This document shows, one piece after another, positions 26,665 to 40,977 of a DNA stretch of 64,000 bases. A program made the position numbers and the translations under genes. The notes beneath the pieces were generated by a model. The model ran no database searches, was not told the origin of the DNA, and saw nothing but the letters and a program-made list of their open reading frames with translations. The DNA is from Oxytricha trifallax (Eukaryota; Ciliophora; Spirotrichea; Sporadotrichida; Oxytrichidae): positions 62,001 through 126,000 of the forward strand of contig ARYC01017334.1 in the NCBI GenBank assembly GCA_000711775.1. The letters run 5' to 3'. Numbering within the stretch: the stretch's first letter is position 1; each line of letters starts with the position of its first letter.

Positions 26665-27480
26665 TCATTTAATTTTTTAATTAATTTTTAAACGCTTTTC
26701 TATTTGTAATTTAAAGCTTATTCTTTAAATATCTTTTTTATAGGTTCGTTTAATTAACGAAAATGCTTCTTCAATTTCATGAAATTACGATGAATAATGT
26801 CCTTTAAATAATATTTGCAAGTTATTTGGTTTTTATTAATTATTAAAAATATTTTGATTTATCAAGCATTAGTTAATGCTATCATTAAGTTTAGTTCTTA
26901 AAGTCAAGATCTTAAAAGTTTTGTTTTTAAATTGATTTATGTTGAGTTTAATAATACTCAATTCCTTTGTCTTAGCTAATGCAAACATTAGCTGCTATTG
27001 TTTAGAAATGTTTTAATTTTAATTGAAAAAATATGATATCATAATTTTAAGACCAAGTCTATCCTTAAAGAGTGAGGCCTCAATAATTTATCATCAATAT
27101 AAATTATTATCTAATTGATTTTCAATAGTCTTATAACTTCCTTGACCTATTTCAATCATTATTATTATATTTAGTTTAGTTAGTGCTTCAGATGATGTTA
27201 GCACTTTTTACTTACTTAAATGAATGCCTAATTATTTATAAAATCTGCTAAATAAGCTTCTTCTAATTAGAAAATTAGGGTATTGTTATTTAAATTTCTA
27301 AATGAATATGCTTTTAATAGTTTATAATATATAAAGTTTGGGTTAAATTAATGAAAAGAACATTTTGAAAATTTTATGGGTAAGTAGTTTTTATCTTAAT
27401 AATAGAATTGCTTTTTTTATTTTTCGGAGTGACTTCTGTTGGTCACATTGCTATTTTAATTGTATAATTATCTAATTATT
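26665..27480 (-). pseudogene. T1 DDE transposase (IS630/Tc1/mariner type, decayed)
   Basis: On the minus strand a basic amino-terminal stretch (SLRKIKKAILLLRQK) is followed by the first catalytic block YIDDKLLRPHSLR, which aligns with VNLDETIFKAHS of T3, and by the last block HYSSQFHEIEEAFSLIKRTY, which aligns with PHSSKYNCIENLFSRVKREY of T4 and holds the catalytic E. The second block (DN) is not cleanly readable. TAA = Gln is required at several points. The frame ends at TGA 26667-26665, converging on gene A. Confidence 0.7.
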
Positions 27481-27599
27481 CTTAAATCATTGCTTTAATT
27501 AATTTGATCTTTAATGATTATCTAATAATAAAACGTTTTAGTTTTAACAAGTTTATTTCTTAAATTTTAAATACATAGACAATAATTAACTACTGTTAT

Positions 27600-29400
27600 T
27601 TCTTGAATTTATTCCAAAGTATCAGCAAGCTAAAATTTCATTAGAAATTCCTAGATTATGATAAATATTTATGCTGATATTTTATAAAAACCAAAGAATT
27701 GCTAGTTAACAATTACTAACTAAAATATTTAATTCTTATTTTTTAGATAAATGATAATTGATGTGATCTGAGCAAACTTACATTACTCTTTGAGGCTAAA
27801 TACCACAATTTTTTATTTTTTATAATTAGAAACCATTTTATATAATATACTTGCCGTAGTTATGACGTCGATACCTCACCAATGACGTCGTTTTTCCCTA
27901 TCTTTAATATTTTATTTTTTAATATTCACGTGAATTTTATTATTCATAATATAGATATAATCAAATATAATTCTATATCACTACCCCAAAAGCTTAATAA
28001 GTATGATAAGCAGCAATCATAGATCTTTTTTCCAAAAATGTGATACAAGCCGAAAACTTTGTAAGAATTATATTTTTTATTATTCAAATTCTAATCGTTA
28101 CTAAATAGTTTTTTTCCGGCTTCTAACTATTAAATGAATAAAAATAAGCTTGATACCCTTTTATTTTATGAATATAAATTGAAGAATAAAAATTTCTATT
28201 CATATTTGACTTTATTTTTAGAATCATTAGTTCTAGAATGCATAAAATTATATCAATTATTAGTGCTATTTAAAAAAAATATAATCATTTTTTTCATTAA
28301 TGTTTTTCAACTATTTTTCACTTGAAATAAAAACTTTGCAAAAAAATTAAATATTTTTTTTAAATAGAAATCAAATACCTTTTATTTACATTCAAATTAT
28401 AAACAATAAAGATAAGGAAAGTAGTGATACTATTTTCTCTATTGTCAATGTTTACGAATAAAATAAAAACAAATAATAAAGAACAACTTGCCTTATATTT
28501 AATTACAAAGATTTCTGGAGGAGTCACCCAAAACATCCAAACATTAAATTTTATATGCTTAGCAAATATAGAAGAAACTTATTAATCATCATTCCCTATA
28601 TAAGGCAATTTTTGAGAAAAAGTAATTTTTAGGATTAAAATATTCAATAGTTTATTTAAAATAAGAAACTTTTAAATATTATTATATTTAATTTGTCAGT
28701 TACTATTAGAATTTATCTAAATATTTAGTGTTTAAATGTTTAAGTAATTATAATTTGTTCATGAATGGTGTTTTAAGATTGATTCAAATTATTAAATATT
28801 AAATATATTATAAAATACCTATTAGTCAGCAAACTTCTAAAGGAGGAAAGAAAATTCCCCCAGAGATTTTAAAAAAAAGTAATGAAGAATAGATGGGCAT
28901 AATATACCTAAAATTTTTAGAATTATAAAATTTTCATCGTTAATTTAAAAAAAAGCTAAATATTATGGTTTAAAATATTATGTAGATTAAATTAGAAAGT
29001 ATTAAAAAAATAAGTTAGTAATTTGTAGATAAAAAAATGAAGAATGGAGTTTACTTATATATCAAAAAATTTCTATTAGCACAATTCTGAATTCTGGAAT
29101 GAATTAGCTATTTTAATATATTCTAATATTATTAATTAAAAGGAATTTCTATGCTGAAATTCCATTCTGGTAAATAATAAACTTACATATATTTTTAGTT
29201 CATGTAGAACTTATTTCAATTATAAAGATAATATTAATAATGGCGATGAATGGCATCATATCCTTCTTAATTTAATAGCTACATTCTTTAAAATTTATAA
29301 TTTATAAACAAAAAAGATATTAAATTAATCACAACATATAGCATTAAAATTTAATTTTGAGAAAATCTACAGTAATAAGATGATAAAAGTAATTCTTCTA
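27600..29400. other. AT-rich spacer, no gene seen
   Basis: No feature supported; the short frame near 28.13 kb is lysine/leucine-rich noise. Confidence 0.5.
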
Positions 29401-29409
29401 AACAAAATG

Positions 29410-32400
29410 AATATTTTAAATTAAGGAAATTAAAAAAGACGGGCAGAGATGGAAGAGTAGAAACAGCCAAGAAGGAAGCTACCAGCAAACGCTTAAAAGA
29501 AAGCAGAAATCAAAACAGAAAGTCAAAAATCTATGAAAGATTATTTTGAATATTCAAATAAAACCCATAGTATCAGACCTAAACATTCACACCAAACTAA
29601 GTAAACCATAACAGCTATAAAAACTTAGAAAAATTTAGTAGTACATTAGATAATGGTCGTCATCTTCATTATTATCAACCTGTAAGAGGAGTTGAGGGCT
29701 GGGTGAAACGGAATGAGAGATTTGCAAAAAAGTAAAGGAGCAAACTTAGAACTTAAGTGATAAGCAACAAGAGGTAGACACCATCAAAGACATTTGAGTT
29801 TAGCATTTGCATCTGAAATGCAAAGGGACTTAACTCGAAGTTGAAACAAGATTAAATGATGAGAGAAATAGAATTGAAACCAAACTTTATTGGACTCGTA
29901 GAAACGATACTCCAAAGAATAGTAGGACCTAATAATAGAAATATAACACAGATTCAACTAGCCAAGAATGGGGGCGTATTAGCATTAAATGGTGGCAGAT
30001 TCTAAATGAAAGCAATATAAACTTTAAGATAGATTGTAACTTGGAACATATTAGACTTGGAAGGATTCCCACTCCACATTTTCACAGTATATATACCACC
30101 ATACTGAAACGAAGAAGTAAAGGAACTACAAAACAGACTACTGTACATGATAAAAACTCTGAGATCAAATGCAAGAACCAGAGAATTATAGTTATTGGAG
30201 ATTTCAACTATCACATTAAAGAATTATGTAAAAGACTAGAGAAAGAAGGCTTAAAGACATATATCTCACAAGGAGTATAAACCCACTCTAAGGGAAACTA
30301 ATCAGATCAAATATTTTCAAATCTAGAAACGATAAGTTTGGAAACTGACCAGCTCAGACTGACAGATCAAAAGTTGATTTTAGCAAAAATTAGAATAAAA
30401 TACTAGGAGAGGGACCTAAAGTTAACAGACAAAGAAATGGGGTACAGAATATCAGATATAAGAAAAAAATGCCAGAAAATGTTCATTTAATAAGGAAGGA
30501 AGCTAACGAAAGAAGTTTAGACAACCCTATAATTAGATGCTTCGAAGACTAATTAGAAAGGCACAGCAAGACCAAGCACTGGTATAATCAACCCCCAGAA
30601 TGGGTAATTAGGAACAACAAACTAGAACCTAACAATCCCTTTTAAGAAAAAAAATGCTGAATGGAATAACGCTTTTAGAAACAAGGAATTAAGCTTAGAC
30701 AGAGACGACATCAAAGGATTCTTCTATTTAATGAAGAAAAATAACTAAGAGTAGAAAAAAAGCCGAACCAATCAAAGGCATTTAATTGGAGGGTGAAAGA
30801 TTAAACTTAGGTGAAGAGGTTGAAAGGAAAATAATTGATTTCTTCAATAATCTTTACTAAGATGAGAGGTAAGACGCTGGAGTGGACCCCATTGGAAAGG
30901 ACCAGATGATGACGTGTGATATTAAAATGGAAGCATTTTGTAGTGTGGAAGACGTAGAAAAGCCATTAAGGAATGTAACTTCAACAAAGCTATCGACCAG
31001 ATGGATTTGATGGCAAGATACTTACAAAATCGGAAGAAATTCGGAAAATAGTGAGTGAAAAGTTAACAGAGTGGTTTAAGTCAGGCAAGATTCCAAAATA
31101 CATAAAAGAGGGCAGACTCATCCTACTCAGTAAAACAAGCGGAGAACACTATCCAGAGGATAATGATACAAGACCAATTGTCGTGAGTTCTCACTTAAAC
31201 AAAATTATTGAGAAAGTGATAGTGAATAAACTTAAGGAAAAAGGGAGTGAGTTACTAAAGACTGGATATTATTAAAGCGGTTTCAAGGAAAACAAGAGCA
31301 CTCACTTAAACTTAATTAAACTCCTAGAACATATAAAGAACTCCAGAAGGAAGAGTAATCAAAGAGAAGCATACTTACTTGTAGACCTTTAGAAAGCTTA
31401 AGATTCGGTTTGGAAAGACAAGTTATTAGAAATCCTGAAAAGAAGAGCAAAGACGGAGGATGACAAGGTCGCAATAAAATTGGAGGAAGAATTGGGGGGG
31501 GGAAGTTTCCTGTCAAGGTTTATGATAAAAAAAATTTTTAGGGAAGTTTCCTGTCAAGAAAAATATTATTTTTTTTAATTTATTTTTTCTTTATGGAATT
31601 ATTATTTTTGACCACTATAAACACCTTTTTTGATTTTCACATATTTTTAATTCAACAATTTACCAATCAATCAAAAAGTATTACAAGATCTACTTCATGT
31701 TGAACAATATTTTCATTATAATTCATTTTATTTTGCATTAGTTTTTCAAAACTTTTAGTAAGAATAATAATAAAAATATGGTTCTATATCTCAAATAATG
31801 ATATTAGAAAATAATTCCAATTTATCAATTTGACTCTTAAAAAATGTTTAAATTATCCTTTAGCTATTTAAAGAGTAAAAAATTATTAATTAAAATATTT
31901 TATATTTAACTAATAAAAATTATATATAAAAAATATTTACTTGACAGGAAACTTCCCTCTTGTCAGGAAACTTCCCCCCCCCCGAAGAATTGTATTAGAA
32001 CAACAGAATCAAATTCGAGAATGAATACATTAAGACGCAGAAGGGGATAACACAAGGGAGTAGGATATCCCCAATGCTGTTTAAAATCTACCTTTAAGAT
32101 GCCCTTCAGTCATAAAAGAGCTATAATCACTCATTAAACAAGGAAAACTAATGGCATTCGCAGATGATATCTTGATCAATATAAAAGATCAGCAGCAATT
32201 TAAAAGAATCATCGACAGCTTTAAAGAGTTAGAAAAACTCATAATCTAAAACTAAACATGAAGAAGACAGTATTTCTCAGCGATGCAAATTAGTTTTAGT
32301 AAACGACAGAGATTGAGGGAATAAATAAAGTAAAAGAAGTAAAGTATTTCGGAATTAAGATAAACTTAAACCCTCGGGAGATGTTTAAAGACACGTGGAA

Positions 32401-33290
32401 TGAGTTGAAGAAACAGACAGAATTCTATCAAATGCTAACAAAATCAAACAACCCTACACTAAAGGACACAATTATGGTAGCTTAAATTAGATAACTCCTG
32501 ATCTATAAATACACTCTGTTAATAGCAGCAAAATATTTGAAAATAGAAGAGATTGACAAAATAGAAACCCACCTAAAGAGGATAGCATTCAAAACCCCCA
32601 GAGATATACCCAACAAAATTCTAAGGAACGTAACTCAGCTCAAGGAGAGTAGCACAGCAGAGATAATAATAGAATTCGTTAAGAAGAACATAAAATAATA
32701 AGACATGACATAGGTGATTACTGGCAAAATAACAAAGATAAAAGTCAAGTTTAGAACAACAAAATTAAACTCCAAAAAACTAAAAAGATCTTTATCACAA
32801 AAAATGTGATTGATACCATGATGACCATTAGTTAAGGAAGAACATTGGTAAACTACGGGATGAGCCACTATTGCAACGCACATAAGATGCTCGTGAACAC
32901 GACAAACATGAGGAACTATAACCTTATTAATGGAGCTGGAGATCCAACAAGATTCACTAAGCTAATTGGAGAGCATAGACTAATTGATTTAGACAGCAAG
33001 GCTCAAATAGAAGCTCTGGCAACATGATTTGGTTGGATGAGAAAATAAGAGGATTAGAGACTAAAGGTTATTTTCAAAAAGTCAGGAAACTATTCAGAGT
33101 TACATATATCAAGAGATAGAAACCTACTTTAGATGGGGGAAGCTCTAATTCAATTGTGAAGTAAAAAACAAAAACAAAAAAATAACTATATTGAATATTT
33201 AGATCAGGGAAAGGAGATAATGAGGTTGAAACTGTAAGAATTAAAGTGAAATGTAACAAAACTACAAGTTGTTGTAATGAATTACATTTC
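29410..33290 (+). mobile_element. APE-type LINE (REP-like), interrupted
   Basis: A non-LTR retrotransposon. A basic leader is followed by an AP-endonuclease domain (FIGLVETILQRIVG near 29.9 kb, VIGDFNYHIKEL near 30.2 kb, KGNQSDQIFSN) and a reverse transcriptase: IPKYIKEGRLILL, then motif A LLVDLQKAQDSVW near 31.4 kb, motif B KGITQGSRISPMLF near 32.05 kb and motif C AFADDILINI near 32.16 kb. TAA/TAG must be read as Gln (for example in GVQTHSKGNQSDQ). A TGA replaces the expected Trp of W-N-A-K-G near 29.81 kb, another lies in VYIPPY.NEE, and shifts occur, so the copy is dead. Element G8 copy 2 sits in the reverse transcriptase. Germline-restricted REP LINEs of this type are known in Tetrahymena. 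No poly-A tail or target duplication identified. Confidence 0.9.
31494..31983. mobile_element. 8-bp-TSD element G8, copy 2, inside the LINE
   Basis: 490 bp from GGGGGGGGAAGTTTCCTGTC to ...GGAAACTTCCCCCCCCCC, with a second, subterminal AAGTTTCCTGTCAAG unit at each end. It is flanked by identical 8-bp GAAGAATT (31486-31493, 31984-31991). Reading through one GAAGAATT as if the element were absent keeps the reverse transcriptase in frame, which fixes the boundaries exactly. No coding sequence. Confidence 0.92.
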
Positions 33291-33410
33291 TAGCAGATAA
33301 TTCACGCAATTTTAAAAAGGCAACTGATTAAATTATTTTGCCTTAAGTTATTATCTATCTAAACAAAATGAATTTAATTATAAAAATTATAATTAATTAT
33401 TTTAAAACTA

Positions 33411-33672
33411 AAACCCCATAGATCAATTAAGAAGCGAGGATAGGAGTTAAGAACAATTAGATTAAAAATTAATTATAATTAGCTAATAATATAAATAATT
33501 AGGCTAAAATCAAATTAACACATCCTGATTGGATTATTTTATAAGGACAATTAATCGAGCCAATAGTTTTAATAATTAGCTCAAATATTATAATTATACT
33601 CCAATAATAATTAATTCTTAATTTAATTGTTCTTAACCCCAATTCTCATGTCTTAATTGATCTTTGGGGTTT
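33411..33672. mobile_element. MITE M1, copy b (262 bp, TA-flanked)
   Basis: Same element as at 14.0 kb, same length and orientation, about five base differences. TA on both sides (33409-33410, 33673-33674). The near identity against heavily decayed surroundings marks it as young. Confidence 0.88.
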
Positions 33673-33674
33673 TA

Positions 33675-35950
33675 TATGTTATTTTAAGTTAATGACATGA
33701 TAAATTTGATTACTATGGTTCATGAATTTTCAATATCAAAAATAGTAATTAATAATCAAGATAAAAAAATAATATTAAAATTATTAGGATTAAATATAAA
33801 ATGGGTTTTAGATCTATAATAAACTTACAAAATCTCTCTATTTTTATATGTTACTTGTGCATTTTTGGTGTTACACTTGCATTAAATTTCAAACATTTCT
33901 TTGATAACAATTTAATTCTTTATCTTCATTAAATCTATATCTTCAATTTTGAGTATTTTATATTATTGTTATTTTAGCATTTCATTTGTGTGAAAGATTT
34001 TATGACTTTTATTTCTATATTTTGTTTGAATAATCATGACCACTATTATATATTTTAAATGCAATTTATAATAAATTCTTCGCTCGATAAGAAACTAATT
34101 TGATAAATTAAATTACAAATATAAAGATAAACAATTCAAATCACTCAGATAAATAACTTTAGAAATATTTACATTTTGATATTACATTTTCTCCATATTA
34201 TAATTAAAGATGTGATTTAATTTTATTATATATTATTTTTGAAGTATATTTGTATTTTTCTCTTTATAACTTCTGATTGTTTCGTATATTATCAATAATA
34301 TTAGATAATTGGGATAAAGAATATCTAATTAATCTCAAATTTCAGATATTAAATAAATAAATGTAAATATTTTTATAAAAATTGAATTAATTAATTTAGA
34401 TCTTAATCATTATTCAATGACCATTAACGTTTCAATTTACTTTATACATTAAAAACTAATTATCAGTAGTCTTAAAAAACAACAAAATTTGTCATTAGAG
34501 AGCAATTATTTTTATTAAGCATCTTATCATTAATTAGAACATGTAATCTAATAAAATTAATCCATAAAATTAAAATTATAAAATATCGATTATAAAAATT
34601 ACGAAACATCTCTAAGATTAAAATTATATTCAACTAAAATAAGAAATTTCGTTAAAACAATCTAAATTAATTTTTAAAAACATTATTTATGATTTGTACG
34701 ATGTTATATAAAACAATAGTCTAATTGAAGACATAATGGCAAGGCAATATTTTGAAAATAATAATATTAACTAAATAATAATTGCTCATCAATAAATATA
34801 TATAACTCAATACTATAATTATCATTAAATTTTTTTTATCTTCTCAGCTAATATATAAATTTAAAATATGTAAAAAATATAATTTATTAATGATTATATA
34901 ATTTCATAAAAAAATTAGATTCTTGTAGTTATTAAGTTATAATTTTATCCTGAGTAACTTCAATTACCAATAGTATATTTTAAATAATGTAAAGACTGTT
35001 ATAAATTTATATTTTGAATTAGAAATTATGGACAATTAATTTTGATAATTTAATTTATTTGAGTAATCATAAAAATACATGATATAGATTTCTTTACTAT
35101 ATATTATTAAATTGAAATATATTTTTAATGTGGATTAAGTTTTTCGAAGTTCATATTTAAGAGATAAATATAATAGTACATTTATAAGATTTTGTTTAAC
35201 TTTTATTAGAAATAAACAATTAATAATAGTAAATAACTGTAGGTAAATTAATAAAAACACAAAGAGTATAAATCAGAAATATAATAATCAAAAACTCATT
35301 TATTTCTCAGTTCTCACTCTATTTTAATTATTCATTAGATAATCTACTACTTGAATTTTCAATCAAATTTAATTTAGTTTTCTTTCGTCAAACGTCATCT
35401 CCTGCTTTTTATATAAATTACCTGAAAAATTTTCTTGACTAGTTAATACTTTCGTGGCCTTCTGGTTTTCTTATTCTGACATCAAATCTTTGCTAGTTAT
35501 TATTTCAATTTTTTCCTTTCTTTTAATCAATAAATATTCAAAAATTTGACAAAATGTATTATATAATAAATAGTAAACAATTATAATTAATTATTTATAA
35601 AACGTTAAATTACATGAATAGTCAAAAAAAATTATCAAACTTTTTATTAATTATTAACTTAACTATATAATAAAAATCTTTTCATTTTCATTTCAGATTT
35701 GAATAATTTATTTTTCATTATCATTACAGTTAATTTTATTCTTTTTAATTACTTTAGTAAATGATTGGTTTGCATTTTATTCTATTCCTAATAATTGAAA
35801 GTAAAAGGTTTTAGTTATAACGATAGTTCATATTTGATATCATAATTACTCACATATTCCATAGTAACTAGCATTACATTAGTCAAATATAAATAAAATA
35901 TAAAAATTATGAATCTAAATTTTTGATTATTTTAATTTTCATTGGCAGTT
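33675..35950. other. AT-rich spacer, no gene seen
   Basis: No frame, RNA or repeat I can support. Confidence 0.5.
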
Positions 35951-35959
35951 TTAAGTAAT

Positions 35960-38930
35960 TTTTTATTAAATGTCTTTTATTCTTACTTTCCTATCCTAAT
36001 TTTTTAAGAATTTCATTGAGTCTCAAAGAACATTGATAAAGTTGAGCTTGTAATCCAAAAATATTTTATAAATATTACAGTAGTGGCTCATTCAGTAGTT
36101 CACAATCGTTCTTCCCTAATTTGTTCCATCTTAGAATTTATTTATTCTTTGTTGTAAAATTAGTTTTGTTCTATTCTACATTGACTCCTGCTTTTTTAGA
36201 ATATTTCTGGGTTTTTCGTTGATCATTTAAATTGATCTATATTCATTTTATATTATTATGTTTTCTCTGCCAAGTCCAAAATAATGGCACATGTGTTGGT
36301 GTCTTTTAGTTATGTAACATTTCTGAGTATTCTAATCGGTATTTCTTTTAAAGTCTTAAAAATAAATTCTCTTTTTTTAAAGTTCCATTTTCGATCTCTC
36401 CACACTTAATGTAATTGCTACTAATGATGTGTATTTGTTAATCAGAATAGACCATATTTGTGCAAATATTAATATATTACATATCGTAGACTTGTTTGAT
36501 TTAGCTAGCTTTTTTAAAATCGGTTTTCTATATTATTTTGTTCCAAGAGTTTTTAAGTAATTATTGCGTGTTTAAACAAAAGTTTAATCCCAAATACTTG
36601 GCTTCTTCAACCTTGGCAATACCTTTTACTTGGTATACGTTCTTGAATTCTTTGAGTTGCTTAGAAAACCATTTTCTTATGAGTTAGTTTGTAGTTATGA
36701 GTCTTTTCTATTTCCTTTAAACATTTTAACACTCTTTTGAATTAGTCGAAGTCGCTAATATATATTAATTAGTCATCTGCAAATGCTTTTAATTTCTCTA
36801 GTTTTATAAGGACATTTAATTTTTATTTGTGAATATAATGCAACTTTGAGGCATATGTTGTATAGCATAGGTGATAATCTATTGACTTGAGCTACTCCTT
36901 TCTCCGTGTTAATTTCTTCTTCCTCTTAAATAATTTGGTTGTTTTTTTACAGTTCCTCTATATATTAGTTATATTGCGGTCATGTCTTTCCCATTTTTAA
37001 TTTTCTTTTAAAATTTCTAATATTTGGTTTTTCGAGACCACGTCAATAGCTTTTTATTTAGGTCTTCTAGCAAGAAGGCTTATCTTTTTTCTTTTTTTTT
37101 CTTCTGGATTGTTTAAAATGTTCCAAAATCCTTATTAGTTTGATGTGAGTACTCTTATATTCTTTGAATCCATTCTGGTAGTTTCTTGTTTGGAAAATTT
37201 CACTTTTTTTCTCTTAAACTTTTTTCATGATTAAATTTTCCAAAATTTTTTCTCATGTGCAAATTGACTACAATTAGTGTTTGAGATATCAGGCATTTGA
37301 TCTCATTTTTTTACTTAATAGAATTAGTTTTACATCTTTAATTATAAGGAGTTTTTCCCGTGTTTACCATTCTGATACTCTTTGGCACATTGTTTAAGAT
37401 TATTTCTGATTTGCCCATAATTTTTAAGTAAGATCTATCAAGTCCGATTGCTTTGTATAAGTTGCAGTCCTTGATACTTTTTTCCACATCTTCTGCCTAA
37501 CAGAAACTCTCGCCTTTTCATTCGTCATAATCGTATAGGTTTTGGTTCCATTTAATAACCCTTTCTTTCTATTGTCTTTATATAGGTTAGAGCAGAATTA
37601 CATAATCAACTTTTTTGTTGGCTCACTAATATCTATCTCTCTCTTCTTTTTTGAATCTCTTAATTAGCTGAGATTATTTTTTATTCTTTGTTGGTTGTTT
37701 AACGAGATATAAGAATTTTTTTTCAGATCATTTCTATTAGAGGAACGTTCCATGTCTCTAATAGCATCTTTCCATTTTAAGTTTGAATCTAGGAATACCT
37801 TGTAAATCTTTCAAATTTCATTCCTCTATACTATCTGTCAATATGTCTTTGAAATAGTCCTAAATTTGTTTGTAAGCATTCCTTCCTAATGCTGAAATTC
37901 TTATCACTTTTTCTTTTTCTGATAGTTTTATATAGCTCTCATAGAATTTGAACTTTAGTTTAACTTTACTAATTTTTGGTCTTTTAACTTTATCAAAATC
38001 GTTTCTCAACTAGCTGTCTCAACACTCTAGTAAATTAATCCAGTTGATTTCCCTTTTACGAATTTCCATTCAAATTTAAATGCATTAACTTAATTTCCCC
38101 TTCTTTCTAAAGTCTTTTCCCAAATTAATATAAATGGAAGTTAAAATTTCCCATAACAATTATTCGTAGTTTCAGATATTTTTTTTTTAATTTTATCATG
38201 TCAAGTAAAGAATTTCTTTGATTCCATCGTTAAAATATGAGGGACATAAAATATGAAAATTTGTAATGGGAATTTTAGTACGTTCAGGATTGTCCAAACG
38301 AAGTATTACCATAGTGTTTATATTTTTCATAGGGTATTTTCCATTGTTTAATCCTACCACTCCTCCTTTTTTTGCTAATTATCTTTGTGCCTATGTGGTT
38401 GTTATTCATTCCAACTAGTCTTAATAGTCTCGTCTCCACAAGTCTTACTATATCTGAGCGTTTTTCCTCAATGTCTCTCACATTTAATCTTGCTTAAGTT
38501 TTTAGCTAATTACTCTGAGATTTTGTGAACAAATGTTTAGATCTATGTATTAAATTACTATTTGTCTTTTTTATGATTATTTAATCAATTATTTTACTTC
38601 TTAGCTTCCTGTGAATCTTTCAGTTTTCTTACCCATCCTTTAACTTCTCTCACAGATTTTTAGAAATGAAGTTGCAAGCAATTTTTCAATACAATATTAA
38701 TTTGTATAAATTTTTTAAGTTTACTGTTTGATTTAGACATTTTGTTTATTGTTTGCTAAACATTTGAACTTTGGTTTGAACATTTAAAGCAGTATTTTTC
38801 AGAGTTTTGTGTTTGTGGTTTGTTCTAATAGTTTTTCTACATACAACACTGGTAATGTCCTCTCTTTGCTCATCTCGCTGTGTTGCTTCAACTAGTCTCG
38901 CTTTTTCCCTTTTGATTATATAATTTTTTT
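35960..38930 (-). mobile_element. APE-type LINE, second diverged copy
   Basis: The minus strand reads a basic leader, then endonuclease blocks (IVRLVETRLLRLVGMNNNH near 38.42 kb, aligned with IGLVETILQRIVGPNNR of the first LINE; RIIVMGNFNFHL near 38.15 kb, where the catalytic D of GDFN is N; KGNQLDQF). The reverse transcriptase follows: motif A KAIDVVSKNQILEIL near 37.05 kb, motif B EKGVAQVNRLSPMLYNI near 36.9 kb, motif C AFADDQLIYI near 36.77 kb. The tail (NEPLL / MSHYCN near 36.08 kb) aligns with the end of the first LINE. Many TGAs and shifts: an older copy of the same superfamily. The ends are approximate. Confidence 0.85.
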
Positions 38931-38949
38931 AAAAAAAATTATATAATAA

Positions 38950-40970
38950 CTTTTTTAAAATAAACTATTATTTATGATTTAAATTTCTATTCCTTAATTT
39001 AATTAGTTACAGTTAAAAATTATGCTCTTTAAAAGCCAAAAAAATTGTTCAGCCTCAATAAGTGTTTAATATAGTTGATAATTTGCAAATGAAAACCAAA
39101 AATCAAAGACTAAAATAGTTTAACAAATAAATACTCTAAAATTATCCTTTATTAAAAGCTATATTATCAAGTTAATTTGCTTTATTTTATTTTACAATAT
39201 TAGACTCTTGAAATAAAATTAACAACATATTAGATTTTTAATATAAATTACAAGGAAATATAAAAGAATTTGATTATTTTTTAAATTATAATTAAATTAT
39301 AGGGTTAAATTAATAGATTATTGTTATTAAAAACAATTCTTTATTAAATAAATAATTTTATTTTTCTTAAATGATATTATAATTTAATATTATCAATAGT
39401 TCAAGTTAATTATAAAATTCATTTTTAGATTCCAATTATTTATTAATTATTTGGTTATATCATAATTAATTCATTTTTGAAATTATTTTATCAAGTATAT
39501 TTTCTCATTAATTATATTGAAAAAGAAAACACACTTTATAATAACAAGATCTCAAATTAAAAAGATATATCAAATTTATAATATTACGACACTTATTTAT
39601 AAATATAATACATAAACTACACAAAACAATAAATTAAAATTTTAAACCATTCTAATGCTAAAATATGACTAAATTTAAAAATATTCTTGGTTATACTATA
39701 CTTAAATGTCTTGAATTGAGGGAAAAAATGTTATAAATCAAATCTTTTTCTGCTCTCTATTATTTAATTGATAGTTGTGATTCTTGATTATGTAATACTT
39801 GAACAACTTATTATTATTATATATAAGTTTAAGCCATATGCCTTATTTAAATTCTTAGTTGATTATTCTAAAGTATTAACTGAATTTTTTCTACAACAAC
39901 ATTATAAATTATGATAATGTTCGTATGAAAAAGATTTTTTAAAAATATTCAATATTAACTTGATATACTTTCAGAAACTAGAACATATTTCTATAATATG
40001 TCTGTTATTTGAGCTTGAAAAAATTCGTCTTTAAAAAATACTATTTTAAAGCATATTAAAAGCAAAAACTTTTTTATTTTTTTGGTGAATTTTTTTATAG
40101 TTTTTAATTTTGCAGTCAAAAATATTCTGGAAAATGTTGAAAGTATAGGCTTTATATTATTTCGTTTCAGTTCAGCAACATTTTTATTAATTCCTTAATT
40201 ATTATATAGAATTTAACTAAATTTTGCAAATTATTTTTTTAGTATTATTAAGACTCTACAGAAGTTAATACTGTGTATTAACCAACAATTTTATAGTACT
40301 TAGTGATCTTTCTTCAATAAAGTTAAAAAACTTGGAATTGTTAAAAGACAAATAATTCAAATTTATATCTTAATTTATTTAAAGAATCAATTTTAATTAT
40401 AAATTAGGAATTTAAGAAAATCTATGATTAAAATAAGACTATTTTAAGAGGATCAAAAGAAAATAAAATTATATTGTTATCTAGTTTTATGAAAGCAGCT
40501 TTTTTGATATAGTGCAAGGAATATTAGTTAGTTTGTATTATTGGTAAGATATTTTAAATTAAATAAATATTAAATTTCTTTTGAAAATTATAATTTACAT
40601 GTCAAACATATTAACAGTACTTAAAGTTAATGTTAAATAAAAAGTTTCATAAAATTGCTAAAGCTTCATCTTTTTAAAAGGTTGAAGTTTGAACATTAAT
40701 AAAGTTAAATATAAAAAGAGATTAAAAAATGTCAATAACTAATACAGACAAATTTTAAGCATTTTTTAATTATTATTTCCTTATATAGTTTTAAGGTCCT
40801 TAAGGAAATAAATATATATATATATATAAATCCAAAAAAAAAGGATTTTTAGGATGATTTTCATTGATTTCTTAATCAAAATTAATGGGCATATAATAGT
40901 TAAAGTGTCATTCAAGAAATATTCTAAATAAAAATAGATTAATTGAAATTCCATTTGGAATTAAAGATTA
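38950..40970. other. AT-rich spacer, no gene seen
   Basis: Featureless AT-rich DNA with a short (TA)n near 40.81 kb. Confidence 0.5.
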
Positions 40971-40977
40971 TTCATAA

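Larger units (their letters stand above)
23400..27600. mobile_element. T1: TBE-like three-gene transposon, decayed
   Basis: It contains, left to right, a zinc-finger/kinase gene (-), the conserved unknown gene (+) and a DDE transposase (-), the same order and orientation as T2 and T4. All three are broken by TGA codons and frame changes. The termini are approximate. CTACTGTTATTTCTTGAATT near 27.59 kb is a possible remnant of the terminal repeat seen complete in T4, but I could not define the left end. Confidence 0.7.
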
